The notes: a model not told the origin generated them from the letters alone. Counted from the first letter of the stretch, positions 37,176 through 48,532 are shown. The stretch: 64,000 nucleotides of DNA from Glandiceps talaboti (GCF_964340395.1 NC_135558.1:17018271-17082270); one strand, 5' to 3'. Translations and numbers: made by a program.

Positions 37176-37868
37176 ACGCTGTCTTGTTTCTCCAGACATG
37201 ATTGCCCTCCATGTAAAAGGAAATGTTAGTATATGTATGTAGTACTGGTGAATTTGAAGCATCTCTAGCTATGAATGTATGAGTACCAATTAATGCATGT
37301 TACTCGTATAGTATATAGGATAATTCATGTGTTACTCATAAAATATACATGATAATAATTGTAATATTGAATTAAATTGTGAAGTCCAGTCATTGCTCTC
37401 CATGTATCCAATGACAGCCTTTGTTTTGGCCATTGCAGTTATTAATATCAGCATGTACATGTACATGTATACTGCAGCTTTGGTTCTTCATATAGCTTTA
37501 CGGTTAACATTAATACAGCTTGGTTCTCAAGTTACTACATCAACCTTGATAGTAGATATTGGTTCCCAAGTTACTACATCAACCTTGATAAAAGACATTA
37601 TATTGTTGGAGTCACACTGAGACTTTAAGATTATCAACACCAAACATCAGGGTGTACAATCTACATACTTAGTAGTTTAGTGAAGGAATAAAAAGTATGA
37701 CTTTTAACTGTAGTGACCATTCTGAATATTTAATAAGGTAATGTGACTAATATTTAGTAGCATATCTTTGAAAATATGAGTTTGTCTTAAATATAAATAT
37801 ACATGGTTATGCTTGATTATATAAGGCGCATAGAAACGTATTGTGAATTTGCGCGGATAAATGAATAA

Positions 37869-37904
<36 letters not shown>
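37869..37904. repeat. (ATT)n microsatellite
   Basis: About twelve ATT units follow a ggataaatgaataa segment resembling a SINE or retroposon tail. This may be the degenerate 3' end of another retroposon. Confidence 0.6.
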
Positions 37905-37906
<2 letters not shown>

Positions 37907-38021
37907 ATATGTATAAAGTTTTATGGCAGTTGCTATTTTCATTTACCAGTTTCACTTTCTTAACCAACCACGGCCACCCCCTGGTGGCCAATGTAGCGAG
38001 TTAAAAATTGCATGTGGAGTC

Positions 38022-38305
38022 ATGATGGGTGAATGGTTAGCGTGACTGCCTTGGAATCTGCAGGTTGCAGGTTCGAGCCCCGTCGCTGCCTGCTGTTTGT
38101 TTCTGAGTGGCTAAAGTCCTTGAGCAAGATCTGAACCACGACTATGCCTCAGTCAACCCAGCTGTATAATTGGGGACCTGGTAGGATGTAGGTTGCAATG
38201 TGAAGGCTTTAATCATATGGGCATAAACTGCTGCAATGGATTGTATGCTCCCCGGGGAGTTGAGGAAGACTAAAGGGCCATTGTGCCATTCTGATCTGAT
38301 TTAAA
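38022..38305 (+). mobile_element. tRNA-derived SINE
   Basis: A pol III type-2 promoter is visible: box A tggttagcgtgactg at 38034-38048 and box B ggttcgagccc at 38070-38080, about 36 bp apart as in tRNA genes. Downstream lies a central domain with ccttgagcaagat...cctcagtcaacccagctgtataattgggg, of a kind shared by many invertebrate and vertebrate SINEs. The 3' end is AT-rich and poorly bounded. Sequence outside the boxes does not fold as a functional tRNA. Confidence 0.8.
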
Positions 38306-39122
38306 GAAGAAACAAATCAATAGTCTTTAGCCCGGAATACGATATGAATGCACAACCTTAACTTAGTGTATCATTTTTTGACTCAACAATATGACAATCA
38401 AAACAATTACCAATGCTTGTGTTTCTTGTAAAACATGATTTATTGCTTTCGTCAAAAAATGAACCTGGTGTTGGGTTTGATCTTCTCAATCTATGTTTTC
38501 AATTTATTAAACACACACCAAATGTTGTATCACGGGTAAACAGTGGAGTTGTGCCACACTGTCCCTTTCGTAGATCTGTGTATGGTGAATGTCAATTGTC
38601 AACTGGTGTTGTAAACGAGGTTGGTGCTATTGTAAAATACTGCTATTAATGTTAACACATGTCGTTATATAGCAAATCCTGCTTTGACCAAACTTGTTGA
38701 TGTCCAATTCTATCGCTATATCAAATTATCATCCTAACGTATGCGTACACTTACATTGTACGTAATTTGGAAAACGTTAAAAGTACTAAGAGTAAGATAG
38801 AGTGGAAGACTTGTCCATCTGGCAAACATGTGTTTGTGCCGATTAGCTATAACGATTGAGGTGAATGCAATGTCACGTATCTGTATACAGTGTGATGACT
38901 CTGTCTGAGATATGAACACCTGTTACCCTTACTGAGGTAAGATGTATGTCTGCATCCCGGAATTGGTGTAAAAGTAGCATCTTTTGCAGATTACTGTCAT
39001 TATTTCAGAAAAGGTTTGTTTCTCTGCATAAATTATAAAACATAAGTCAATTGTTCATGTTTGTACATGGAAGCCCAAATGTTATAGGAGTGAGTTCAAA
39101 AGAGTTACATGCATATATTTCT

Positions 39123-39545
39123 CTAATCGATGTCAACAAGCTCCGTTTCAAATATCAGTGTGGCACCCCCTGGTATTTTTGGTGGCGACCCTCTTTCTCC
39201 ATACCCTTTATCGGATGGGATTGTTAAAGTTCTCTTCTCGCCAATACACATTCCCTGGATGCCAAGATCCCAGCCTTTAATGACCTGACCTTGACCTAGA
39301 GTAAATGTGAAGGGTCTTTTCCTTGAATAACTCGAATCGAATTCCGAACCATCTTCAAGTGATCCCCTGTAGTGTATTGAAAGCGAATCACCGTCTTCTG
39401 CTGCAAAATCACATGTCTTTGGAATGAATTTCCTTTCCACTTTGATGCCTTCGATTTCAAAGCTTTTTTCACCACTTTTTCCCTCAGAAAATATGACGAA
39501 AAGGGAGATCATCAACGTCACAACTTTTGCAATGGAGGCCGCCAT
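39123..39545 (-). CDS. FKBP2: FKBP-type peptidyl-prolyl isomerase, FKBP2-like, ER lumen
   Basis: This is a single uninterrupted frame. An upstream in-frame ATG at 39563 would add six residues. I prefer the second ATG at 39545 because it lies in CAAGATGGCGGC, an exact TISU/YY1-type initiation element. The protein has about 140 residues. It begins with a hydrophobic signal peptide (AKVVTLMISLFVIF), followed by one FKBP domain with the expected pocket residues: HYRG, EFDSS, GQVIKGWD, GYGERG and IPGGATLIFE. Two cysteines (PKTCDF and GMCIGE) match the conserved disulfide of FKBP2/FKBP13. It probably catalyses proline isomerisation of secretory proteins. It ends ELVDID, without the C-terminal ER-retention-like tail of mammalian FKBP2. 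The lack of introns is odd beside its intron-rich neighbours. Retroposition or intron loss are both possible, but the frame is intact and the TISU argues for expression. Confidence 0.9.
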   Translation of the reverse strand: MAASIAKVVTLMISLFVIFSEGKSGEKSFEIEGIKVERKFIPKTCDFAAEDGDSLSIHYRGSLEDGSEFDSSYSRKRPFTFTLGQGQVIKGWDLGIQGMCIGEKRTLTIPSDKGYGERGSPPKIPGGATLIFETELVDID

Positions 39546-39547
39546 CT
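39536..39547 (-). promoter_or_regulatory. TISU / YY1-type element spanning the FKBP2 start codon
   Basis: Read on the minus strand, CAAGATGGCGGC matches the TISU consensus SAASATGGCGGC at all twelve positions, with its ATG in frame with the FKBP2-like protein. TISU elements direct initiation from very short 5' UTRs and also bind YY1. This predicts a transcription start only some 5-30 nt upstream, making the first ATG at 39563 marginal or absent from the mRNA. Confidence 0.75.
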
Positions 39548-39842
39548 TGCTGATGTATCCCATAAGCCACTGAGCGCAGCAAACATACGAGGTCTGAACA
39601 ACGCCCTCAACGATTCAACCCATCAACGATTATGCAATATTGTTACACCAGTTGTTACACATGTAGTTCTGTTTTATTTATCCAGAATTCAAAATGTCTG
39701 CTAAATACCAAGTTAACTTTATGTTGTAGGGAAAAATAAACAAGATAAATAAACAAGATTGCCAATTGGATGGTGAAACCTTAAAAGTTTCTATTATTTC
39801 AAAATGACATGAAACAAGCTTCCGTTTCATATGGAATAGTTT

Positions 39843-40018
39843 TTAATGATTTGAACATAAATTTTGTCGAAGAGGTGCATCTTTGGCTGATATTTCATAA
39901 ATAGGTGGTATTGACCCAATCTGATTGATATCCAATGTAGTGTACATTCGTGATTTCTTCTTGGCTGTTACTTTTACTGTTGTTTGTTCTTTTGTGAGTG
40001 CTCCTACATACATCTGAC
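39843..40018 (-). other. possible terminal coding exon, unidentified
   Basis: On the minus strand an acceptor-like tattgtgtcag precedes an open frame beginning MYVGALTKEQTTVKVTAKKK and ending LRQNLCSNH before a TAA. A tttatt (minus AATAAA) lies downstream near 39675. The composition is protein-like, but I recognise no family. Upstream exons would have to lie between here and RPL28, where I find none. Confidence 0.2.
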
Positions 40019-40029
40019 ACAATACCATA

Positions 40030-40900
40030 CTTTATTTTAAACAGTGTTATATTGTAAAAACGGATTCTGGTTGGCTACTCCTAAATACGACTCGAAATTG
40101 GGTTCATAAGAAAACCAATCATATTGTCAGATTTATGTAACGGGCACTAATAAAAGAACAAATGACAGAAAACATAACACTTAACAGCCCCCCATCGGCT
40201 GCTCTATCAGTGTACCTTACAAAATAGTATAGACCCCCTAGGATGTCAATATAAATCATACATTGAGAGCTCAGCAACTACTAAGATTCACCTATCCAGC
40301 TAGCCTAGAGACTGGTCTTGGTATTCATCTACACCCAGGCTTTTGCCCTTGGGAAGGTTTTGAATTTGATATTAGCACAAACAGCCCTGATAAATCTAAG
40401 TGAATTTTACTATGTAAAGCTATGATGTAATAATGGTCCCAACACGACCTCTTGTAAGGGGACCAGGGACATATTAGATTTTAGCACAGCTGCTTCTGCA
40501 TGTGGTAATTCCAAATGTCTGAATTGCTTTCACGGGCAAAAGCATTGGAATTGTGACGAGAGCCGCTTGAGATACTAACACAAAGACTTATCTCTTGGCT
40601 GTGTTTCAGCTACAGAATCTTATTTGCATGGAATCAGACTACAAGATATATTGTGCCGTTCCACCCTCCTCTCTCTGAGAGGACTTGACCAATGTGTGAA
40701 GGCACCCCATCTTGGCATACCTTACAGACTATGCTGGTACCTGTACAAGGACTATGAAAGTAAATGTACATACACGCCTATATTATACATCAACCTTGTA
40801 TATTCAGACCTTCATTAAACTTTAATCTCATACACATTCAATCACTTACATTCATTTAGCCAAACATCAACATACTGTTCCACTAAAACCGGTGTGTGGT
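40030..40900. other. intergenic stretch with a dispersed repeat fragment
   Basis: No gene is recognised. Around 40660-40740 a segment containing tggcataccttacagactatgctgg recurs in diverged form near 46650 and 50970, so it belongs to an old dispersed repeat. A related phrase (ccttacaaaatagtatagac) is at about 40216. Confidence 0.4.
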
Positions 40901-40903
40901 GTT

Positions 40904-40909
40904 TTTATT
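40904..40909 (-). terminator. polyadenylation signal of RPL28
   Basis: AATAAA on the minus strand, about 67 nt past the RPL28 stop codon, a spacing typical of ribosomal protein mRNAs. Confidence 0.7.
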
Positions 40910-40975
40910 TCACAAGACTGACAAAGTTTGAATGTACACAGTCAAATATGAATCTTTTCATCTGATCTTAATAAT

Positions 40976-43943
40976 CTATTCACGCTTGGCGCGTGGCTTC
41001 CTCTTCTTGACTGCTGCCACAGGTTTCTGGCTTTTAAGAACAGCACTGGCACGTCTCAAGGCAGCCTGAAATTACAATAATACAGCAGTGCTATCAACAA
41101 CAATACTGATGTATTCACAGATTACAATTTCCATATGAATTCAGACAGGTATACATATTTTGTTCACAATTTAGAACATGGATGGTAAAACTGCCATAGC
41201 TTTCTCATTCATACAAAAGCTAAATTTGGTTGCAACTCGGCCCCCAGCCCCACCCCAGGAACACTATGATTTGGGTACATTTTACCAACTAACAGCCTGA
41301 AAGAACTGCAGAAGTCTTAGTTTTTGAATAAACCAGTCTGGTCAAATTATCCCTGGTGATTGGCTGCAAGACAGGAATGATGCTGGGCTAGGTAAGCATA
41401 TAATCAATGATCAAGAACCTAACACAGACACTATATATAACTGCAACTGATATTGCAATATGTTGATATAAGCCATCGACATGCATGACGTAATAACAGT
41501 TACAGTAGGGTGGCATCCCCCTACATGAGCACAATTAAACCAATGTCCATTCAGTAGCTTATTTCAGCATGTTACAACAATATATGCATCTGTATCTGTA
41601 TCTGTACCTGTATCTGTACCGTGTCTTGTAGATGTACAAGCACCAATGCTGGTTGTCACGTACGTACATACAATAGTTTTAATTTAAAAAAAAAAATATT
41701 TGTCTCAGTTGAAAGCTCGGTGTCCACTCTCCTATGTAGTTAATTAATTTGACTCAAGTTTATATGTTGTTCATTTTTCTCACACAAAACACAAACATGA
41801 ATCCTCACCTTCTTGAGATCCTTACGGTATCTACCTTTAGAGATTTCATTTCTGATTGAGGTGAGAGTACGTCTCCAATCTCTTTTCAGTGTTACTCTAC
41901 GTTCCCATTTCACTGGCTTATTCTTAGCTGTAGAAACAATCAATAAATGTACATGTTAGTTGTCACAAAACAGATAACACTTGTATTACATCTCAATAAA
42001 TCCACATGAAATTACTTTCCTCTTTTCCCTTCTCCTATGAAGCATTCGCTCCAGAAAATAACAGATCGAGTAGCGAGAAATTTACATATTAAGTGAATAT
42101 ATTGCTATGGCCTACTATGATTGTACCAGCAACTCAATAAAGATCTAAGCTACCGAAGTGGGGCCAAGTGTTTCGTGAGCTCGAAGGAGCAGTGTCATAA
42201 ACATTTGATTTGGGGGCATGTACAATGTAGGGAGAATCTTGCTATACTGATAACACCACCTATAATGATATCGAAGTGGTTGGTTGGTTGGTTCATATAT
42301 CTTCCCAGCATTTTTCTTCTGCTTGGCTTTAGTTATCAAGCAGGATTTGAACCACATTAAATTACGTTTTTGATTACCCAGTCATCAACAAGAGATACTG
42401 ATATGATGTAACGATAGCTATGAGACTGACTAATCTGGTGAAAAGATAAGCTGATAAAAACTTACCATTCTGTTTTTTTGTGACAAGAACAACACCTTTG
42501 CCATCTTCAGCAGGCTCAATACCAACAGTCTGAAATCAAACAAAGTCTTGTTTACAATTTTATCTTAACTAGAGAGTACAAAAACATCTCCTCCTTGCAG
42601 AGAAACTGAAGTGATTCAATTGTCACTTTCAAAATCCTTAACTTTGCAAGATTTACTGAGAAACATCTATTGTATTAATTTTATACTTCGATGTTATTCC
42701 ACTATGTTTTTCTTCATTCAGCTACAAAAAAATATGAGTGACCTAGTGACTTGTAGAGACAAAACCTTTAGGTCACGAGTATTTTTCTGGCTGAATGAAG
42801 AAAAATACTGGAGAATAGCATAATTATACCAGTGCCAGTAATATCAAAGAAAAGGCGGCGAAAGTAATGGTAATTTTGAACGTTTTGACTTTCGAACACA
42901 GCAGAACCAATGACGTAGACACACGTTGTTGTGATATACATGTAGATGTGTGTTGACATGACATCGACCGACCAGGATATAAATTCCATATATTTTTGTT
43001 CAACTTGGCTTGTGCATGGTATAAAAGTACTTACCTTTTTGTGGATTAGACCATTATACCGGAATGCATTCTTACTCTTCAAGTTGTTGGGTTCCTGTAG
43101 ATACAAATACAATATGAAATCTTAGTATCAGTACATGTATAACACCTCAAACAGACAGTTTTCTTTAAATTCAGTGTATATGGTGTACCTTATGAGTGAA
43201 AAATTCATAAATGTTGTGTTCTTGTAATCACTCATCAAACCAAGTGTAGTAAGCGCTTACTGTAAGACTGTAAGATATGTTATATTGTTGTTCAGCCCTG
43301 TCAGGCTTCTCAAGTGATAGTTGATAGCATGGCACTACACATGGCATCGTATCTTACAGACCACAGGCGAATGACGACATTTTCTGTACATTGTGTATCT
43401 CTGATTCTGGATGAACAATATCTCCATGACAATATACTGAATGCTGATGTCATGTGTAAGTATCCACTATCGTCCAATCAGAGTTTCTAGTTTACACTGA
43501 TACCAGTAACTCATGACAGGCACAGGTGTATTTTCTGAGTTGTGTTAGCTTGTGGTTATTTCCTGGGTGAAAGCATGGTGTACACAGATATTTTCAAAAT
43601 GCTATCAAACTGCAGATATATTTTGAAGCAATGTGCAAGTCACAAAACAGTGTGTTACAATGCAAGCCAAAATGCTCAACCCGCTGTGTGCTGGGTAAAC
43701 CTACTTAGTCTAGTGAAGTTCACACATGGCAATACATAAAACGTGTTTTTTTTCCCATGTGGCACATTGGTTGCTCAAAATCTGTACACTGCAGCTCTTT
43801 TTCGGTTCTTTTGCTACTTTAATTATATTTCTGCAATAATTTCCTGTACTTACTCTTGTGAAAACTGTTCTGTTACCCTTGAGAAGGAAGCTGGAGTTAT
43901 CTCTCATGATGAGCCATTGAACATCTGGCGAACACGACACCAT
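40976..43943 (-). CDS. RPL28: 60S ribosomal protein L28 (eL28)
   Basis: Coding exons on the minus strand: 43943-43854, 43094-43035, 42529-42466, 41927-41809 and 41065-40976. All junctions are GT-AG and phase-consistent, giving 140 residues. Diagnostic segments are DVQWLIMRDNSSFLLK, EPNNLKSKNAFRYNGLIHKK, TVGIEPAEDGKGVVLVTKK, and the basic tail RRASAVLKSQKPV...KKRKPRAKRE. These align along the whole of human RPL28 (137 residues). An acceptor at 43967 shows that exon 2 begins in the 5' UTR. Exon 1 is proposed at about 44974-44996. A foldback MITE begins about ten bases past the donor of the EPNN exon. The protein is a structural component of the large ribosomal subunit. Confidence 0.95.
42683..43024 (-). 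mobile_element. ~330-bp foldback MITE, copy A (RPL28 intron)
   Basis: Part of this copy forms a foldback. The ttttcttcattcagc near 42707 pairs with ggctgaatgaagaaaaata near 42790, with tgtgacct/aggtcac-like pieces between. A unique arm continues to cttggcttgtgcatgg at 43005-43020. Copies B and C carry the same sequence in the opposite orientation. Confidence 0.75.
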
Positions 43944-43966
43944 GGTTGCTGATTTTTAGTGACTTC

Positions 43967-44973
43967 CTAGAAAAAAAACACACAAACAATTAAGGTGGTT
44001 AGACCCTAAAACAAGCATTACCAGGTACTATCAAAATGCATGGGCAATATACTTCTTTTCTCTTCTTAGTACATTTGGTCAATGCCAGGGACAGCTTTTG
44101 GTGCAGTCAATTTATCAGTTTCAATGACATGGTCGGAGTGACTGCCAAATTGTCTATACCCTATCTATTTCATATTTACTTGGATCAAACAGCTATATAT
44201 GAAGAAAGCACTTAATGAGATGAAGTGGCAGCCTATTCCTCTTTTAAAATCAACTCAACCGGGATACAATCACCAACATCAACTTGGTAGATAGAATGTG
44301 AACATCACTTCAACGAGCGGGGTAAGTATGTGTAGTACGGTGTACTATTAATTTAGAAGCAGACAGATTGACTACATTACTATTTGTAAAACTATGTGTC
44401 TGACGGAGATTTTGCGCTAATGGGAAGAGAAGATAGCTAAGCTTGCCATATTCGCTGTGTATCTAACCCCATTTTTTTTCTTCAATTAACAAAATGAAGA
44501 CCCGGTACCCAAGAAGAGTAATATTAGGGTTAGGGATTTTTGGGAGTATTCCACACGGATAAATTCTTCCAGACTTCATATCTAACGCAAGATTGTAATG
44601 AGAACTAATCGTATAAAAGTCTGGGCCCAGTACACATCCCTGTAAAATGTATGTGGATTTTTCGATGGATCAAGAGTTTCCCAAAACTGCGTTCCTGGAC
44701 AACCAACACTGTTGTACACTACACTATTACTACAATACATAACATAGTTTACATCGATATCGCTTGTCAATGGCCATGCTGCAATCGTCGCTCGCTACCA
44801 TAAACAGTTATTCTTCGCTAAATATCAAGCAAAACAGAACCATACAAAGCCATATCATAAAAGCATAAGATTGAAGACATGGTCCATTGACTATTTTGGG
44901 GACATTAGTTTCAATTAGTGGGTAATTTCATCGAAAGATTGGCACTGCTAGTGAACACGAGGTTTCTTCTCAC
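43967..44973 (-). other. RPL28 intron 1 (proposed)
   Basis: The span runs between the proposed exon 1 donor (GTGAGA) and the acceptor ttttctag before 43966. No snoRNA with convincing C/D or H/ACA boxes was found. Confidence 0.5.
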
Positions 44974-44996
44974 CTTCCACGGGCCAAAGAGGAAGA
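44974..44996 (-). promoter_or_regulatory. RPL28 non-coding exon 1 with 5'TOP-like tract
   Basis: On the minus strand cttcctctttggcccgtggaag ends at a GTGAGA donor. A pyrimidine run of about ten bases starting with C is the hallmark of the terminal oligopyrimidine (TOP) start of ribosomal protein mRNAs. The exact start site is inferred. Confidence 0.6.
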
Positions 44997-44999
44997 CCA

Positions 45000-46776
45000 G
45001 AGGCGGATCACATTGATGGGGTCTTACGCGCCATGTATGATGGAACGAAATAATGATTAATTTCGATATACTCTGGGTGGACATAGTTTAGACATAAGTA
45101 TGGTATAACTACAATTCTAATAATCACCTCAAAAATGGTAATAAGAGACAACATGGTAGTTACACTGTGGCTTATTTTCACTGTGCGCATTGTTATAGAA
45201 CTAAGTGAAAAGTTACATCAAGGAATTATGGGTAGTTTTCAAAATGGCTGCCCACTAGTTGGCGTTTCTTTCTCAACCATACGCATTTCCTGTATAATTT
45301 CAAGCTTTTCCAGGAATATATCGAGGACTACAGATTCGTGAAATAGTGAAATCAAGTCTGCGTTATAGAATCTCGTGGGGCCTTTTTTATTTTGTTCTTC
45401 CATAACTGTGATATACGTCCCTACAAAGAAATACAAATTAGCAACTTGGCAGCTGTTTCATTTGGCCACAAAACCACGAGTACGCGTGTAGAACCTCCAG
45501 TCACCCAATACCAACGTGTATTGTACCTATTTACTTATACTGTCACTCTGAATAGCTTGACATCAGAAGAGGTAAGTTGCTAAAGACTTCAAGAATCTTG
45601 GTGATTGAACAATTTCCAATGAAATATTCTGATTTATTAGATTAAAAAAAAATTTGTATTTATCTGTGTCTAACGTTCGAACTTACACCTTACAGATAAA
45701 TGATGATAATTGATATAGGGAGAGCATATATTTGTGAAGTCTTTTGAAATTAAAAAATACCAGCACTTAATTTTGAATAAACTTACAAATGTATGCAACT
45801 TGTAAAACAAAATATTGTACATTGTAAAGCCAAAATAATTATCGCTTCAAATATGTTATCTGGTTTAATATTCATGTGTAAGTTACAGAAAGATAATGTT
45901 AGAACAGAACATTTTCAGTTCTTTATTTGTAGACCAAAAGTTGTTACAAAACAGATTTAAAACGCAAATGTACCACCAGCAGGCATCATATAGTAGTAAT
46001 TAATGTAGTATTACATCATCACAAAACTAATAGTGCAAGATGCGTCGCCAAGTTAAATTTTTGATGCTCCAGCAGAAAAATATGCTCTGGGAGTCAGCAT
46101 TTGAACTCATAACTTTTTGTTGGATAAGATACTCGGTACTTAAGGATTATACAAGCAATCAAATCTCAGTAAAATTATACCAAACATTCATTTACTCAAG
46201 TGATAGCAATGTCCTCTCTTAGTTGGTAACAAATATTGCAACTAAAGCATACCCAAGAGTCAAGACCATCCCTAATTACATGTAGCTCTAAATCTAAATC
46301 TAGCTACCTAGCTTGATAACAATTTGTTGCCTACTGTATTGTCAGTTCATTGTTCTTCTTTTAAATATGCTTTTGTGTTTGCACAAATTGGACAATATGT
46401 TGTTGATTGTTACAAGAATTAATAGGACAGTAAAATATAATTGCTTTGGAATGGTAAGTGTAGAAAAGAATGTAAGATTTTGATCCATCTACTAAAACCA
46501 TGGCTGTCGAATTACTGTCTTTGAAACTGTTAAAATAAATATTGTTTAATATTTTATCAGATGTGTATTGGTTTCTAACTTGATAACAAGTCTGTCATGT
46601 CTTTCCAATGCCCCTCAATTGCTTGGTCCCGGTGCGTTAAGGCGTTCCGTTATGGCGTACCTTACAAACTATGCATGTCCCTAACTTGAAAACACGTCGG
46701 CCAGATGTCTGCTGATGGTTCACATTTTTTTATCCTTTTTTTCTGAAGATAAAATGTTTGGTTTATTTTCTTACAG
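45000..46776. promoter_or_regulatory. divergent intergenic region between RPL28 and the triple-MLLE gene
   Basis: RPL28 leaves on the minus strand near 45.0 kb. A plus-strand donor at 45572 (gaagag/GTAAGT) is the best candidate for the end of a 5' UTR exon of the MLLE gene, joining the acceptor at 46776. The two start sites may share a promoter of a few hundred bases. An old dispersed repeat fragment lies near 46620-46690. Confidence 0.45.
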
Positions 46777-46845
46777 AGAGAAGTGTCTTTTTTTGTGGGG
46801 AAGGCCAAATTTGTGTGTGATACATACATAGCTTGAGTACCAACA

Positions 46846-48532
46846 ATGTCTCATTTACCAACTACAAGGGAAGTGTTAGGAGAACATTTGTACAGTGTCA
46901 TCCAGCCATTACAGCCGGACTATGCTGACAAACTTACAGGGATGCTACTGGAGCTTGGTAACGAGGAAGTCGTGCAGTTGTTGCAGTATTCAGACTTGTT
47001 GAGGAAGAGAATAGATACTGCAATGGAAGTGTTGCAGCAAGAGGAGTCCCAAAACAAAGACATGTTGGGTGAAAAGTTGTATGCTAGAGTGGAAGAAATT
47101 GAACCAGTGTTTTGTTCTAAAATCACAGGTAAATGTGCTACATGTAGCCCGGGAACTTTGGCAAAGTGTTTCTGAGAGGGAGATGATGCAATGGAAGAAA
47201 TAAAACCGTGGTGAAAATGATAAACCAGAAGAATGAACTTTTTCAGTTTCACTTCTACTCAACTCAAATCTGACATCAAAAAGTGCATTTGGTAGGGTTG
47301 GTAAGTTGGTTGGTAAAATCAGTTCCCCCCAATCATTTTCAGGCCAGGTTTCCACCACAGTAATATGTTACTAAATATGGAATTATTTACAAATTTAACA
47401 GGTTTCCCACATTCTGTAATTGGGTTCCTTATCTATCTAATATTGTAGGAGTGAAGCAACTAATCAAACAAAGTATGACAATATATTGAAATCAATTTTA
47501 TGATATGAATTATGATGACAATGATATCAACTCTTACAGGAATGTTACTTGAAATGGACAGCCATGCTATTCATCACCTACTGTTATCAACTGAAGCTTT
47601 GCATGGTGCTATCCATAAAGCAAAGCTAGCTCTCTCACATGAACACAGTGGGTAGGTATCGTGTACAACATTATGATATCATGAAACTAGATACCAAGTA
47701 AAGGACTTCAGTTATATTATATCATATCATATTACAGCTAAAAAAAGTAAAGGCTAATAGCCTATGAACTGATCAATGTCGAATTGTCAAAAACAAGCTA
47801 TTAATCACCATATCATACATTTAGTAACAATGTGTCTGTGTGAATTAGTTCATGGTTCGAGTTTTCATCACAAAGTCCCAGTTTTTGCAGAGTTCTAGAT
47901 AGTAATTACTTGTTAATGTTCAGAATGATAATAATGATACTTTGTCATGTAAGCTGAGAATGTGACAATTGTGAACTCTGAGTATAATGGAGTATATCTA
48001 ATGACATCTCTAGAATAACATTTAGAATTTAAAGAAATGAAGTTCAGTGTACACAGTTATGAGTAGCTCTTTCATGTACACAATCAAGGGCTCTAATTGT
48101 TTATGAGTAACGGAATCTAGATGTTTCTTGAGGGGAGGGGCATCATTCTATCTGCCAGGATGACTGGATGATAGAACAATCAAGTTTTGTAATAACTTAC
48201 AAGTAATGAAATTTAAATGTTTCTGGAGGGAAGGGGCATCATTTTGTCTACCAAAATGACTGCATGATAGAACTTTTGATTCAAATTGTTTTGGGTTTCA
48301 TTACAGAGTATCGGATAGTGACTACCACCATGGAGGTGATAGAGAGAAGCTTGGTGAATTACTATATAATATCATTGCAGAGGAGTATCCACAGCATTCA
48401 GCTAAGATTACAGGGATGTTGTTAGAACTAAATCAATCTGATCTTGTAGAATTACTCAACAATAATGATATGCTGCAGAGCAAGGTCAAGGTCGCAGTTG
48501 ATGTCATTGAGAAAGAATGCAATGGAAGATAA
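46846..48532 (+). CDS. small protein of three tandem MLLE (PABC) domains
   Basis: Exons: 46846-47128, 47540-47651 and 48307-48532, with consistent phases and 206 residues. The exon begins at the acceptor at 46776, and an in-frame TGA lies four codons before the ATG, so nothing is fused upstream of this start. MLLE1 (about 10-67) has LGEHLYSVIQ and KLTGMLLEL. MLLE2 (about 73-131) has LGEKLYARVE and SKITGMLLEM. MLLE3 (about 146-204) has LGELLYNIIA and AKITGMLLEL. These helical domains, known from poly(A)-binding protein and the ligase UBR5, bind PAM2 peptides of translation and deadenylation factors. No RRM, HECT or other domain is present. The Tyr in LGExLY and the LYxRV pattern of MLLE2 look more UBR5-like than PABPC1-like. 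The likely role is a multivalent PAM2-binding adaptor or competitor (inference). An intron splits MLLE2 inside KIT/GMLLE. Confidence 0.88.

Noticed and set aside
38022-38100. Functional tRNA gene
   Set aside because: Only the A and B boxes are tRNA-like. The surrounding sequence does not form the four arms, and the SINE central domain follows.
38413-38649. 78-codon plus-strand ORF
   Set aside because: No splice context, no recognisable motif, and a length expected by chance in this much sequence.
44521-44540. Telomere-like ttagggttaggg motif
   Set aside because: Only about two imperfect units, so no interstitial telomere tract.
43967-44973. snoRNA in the RPL28 intron
   Set aside because: Ribosomal protein introns often host snoRNAs, but no paired C and D boxes or H/ACA structure was convincing on the minus strand.
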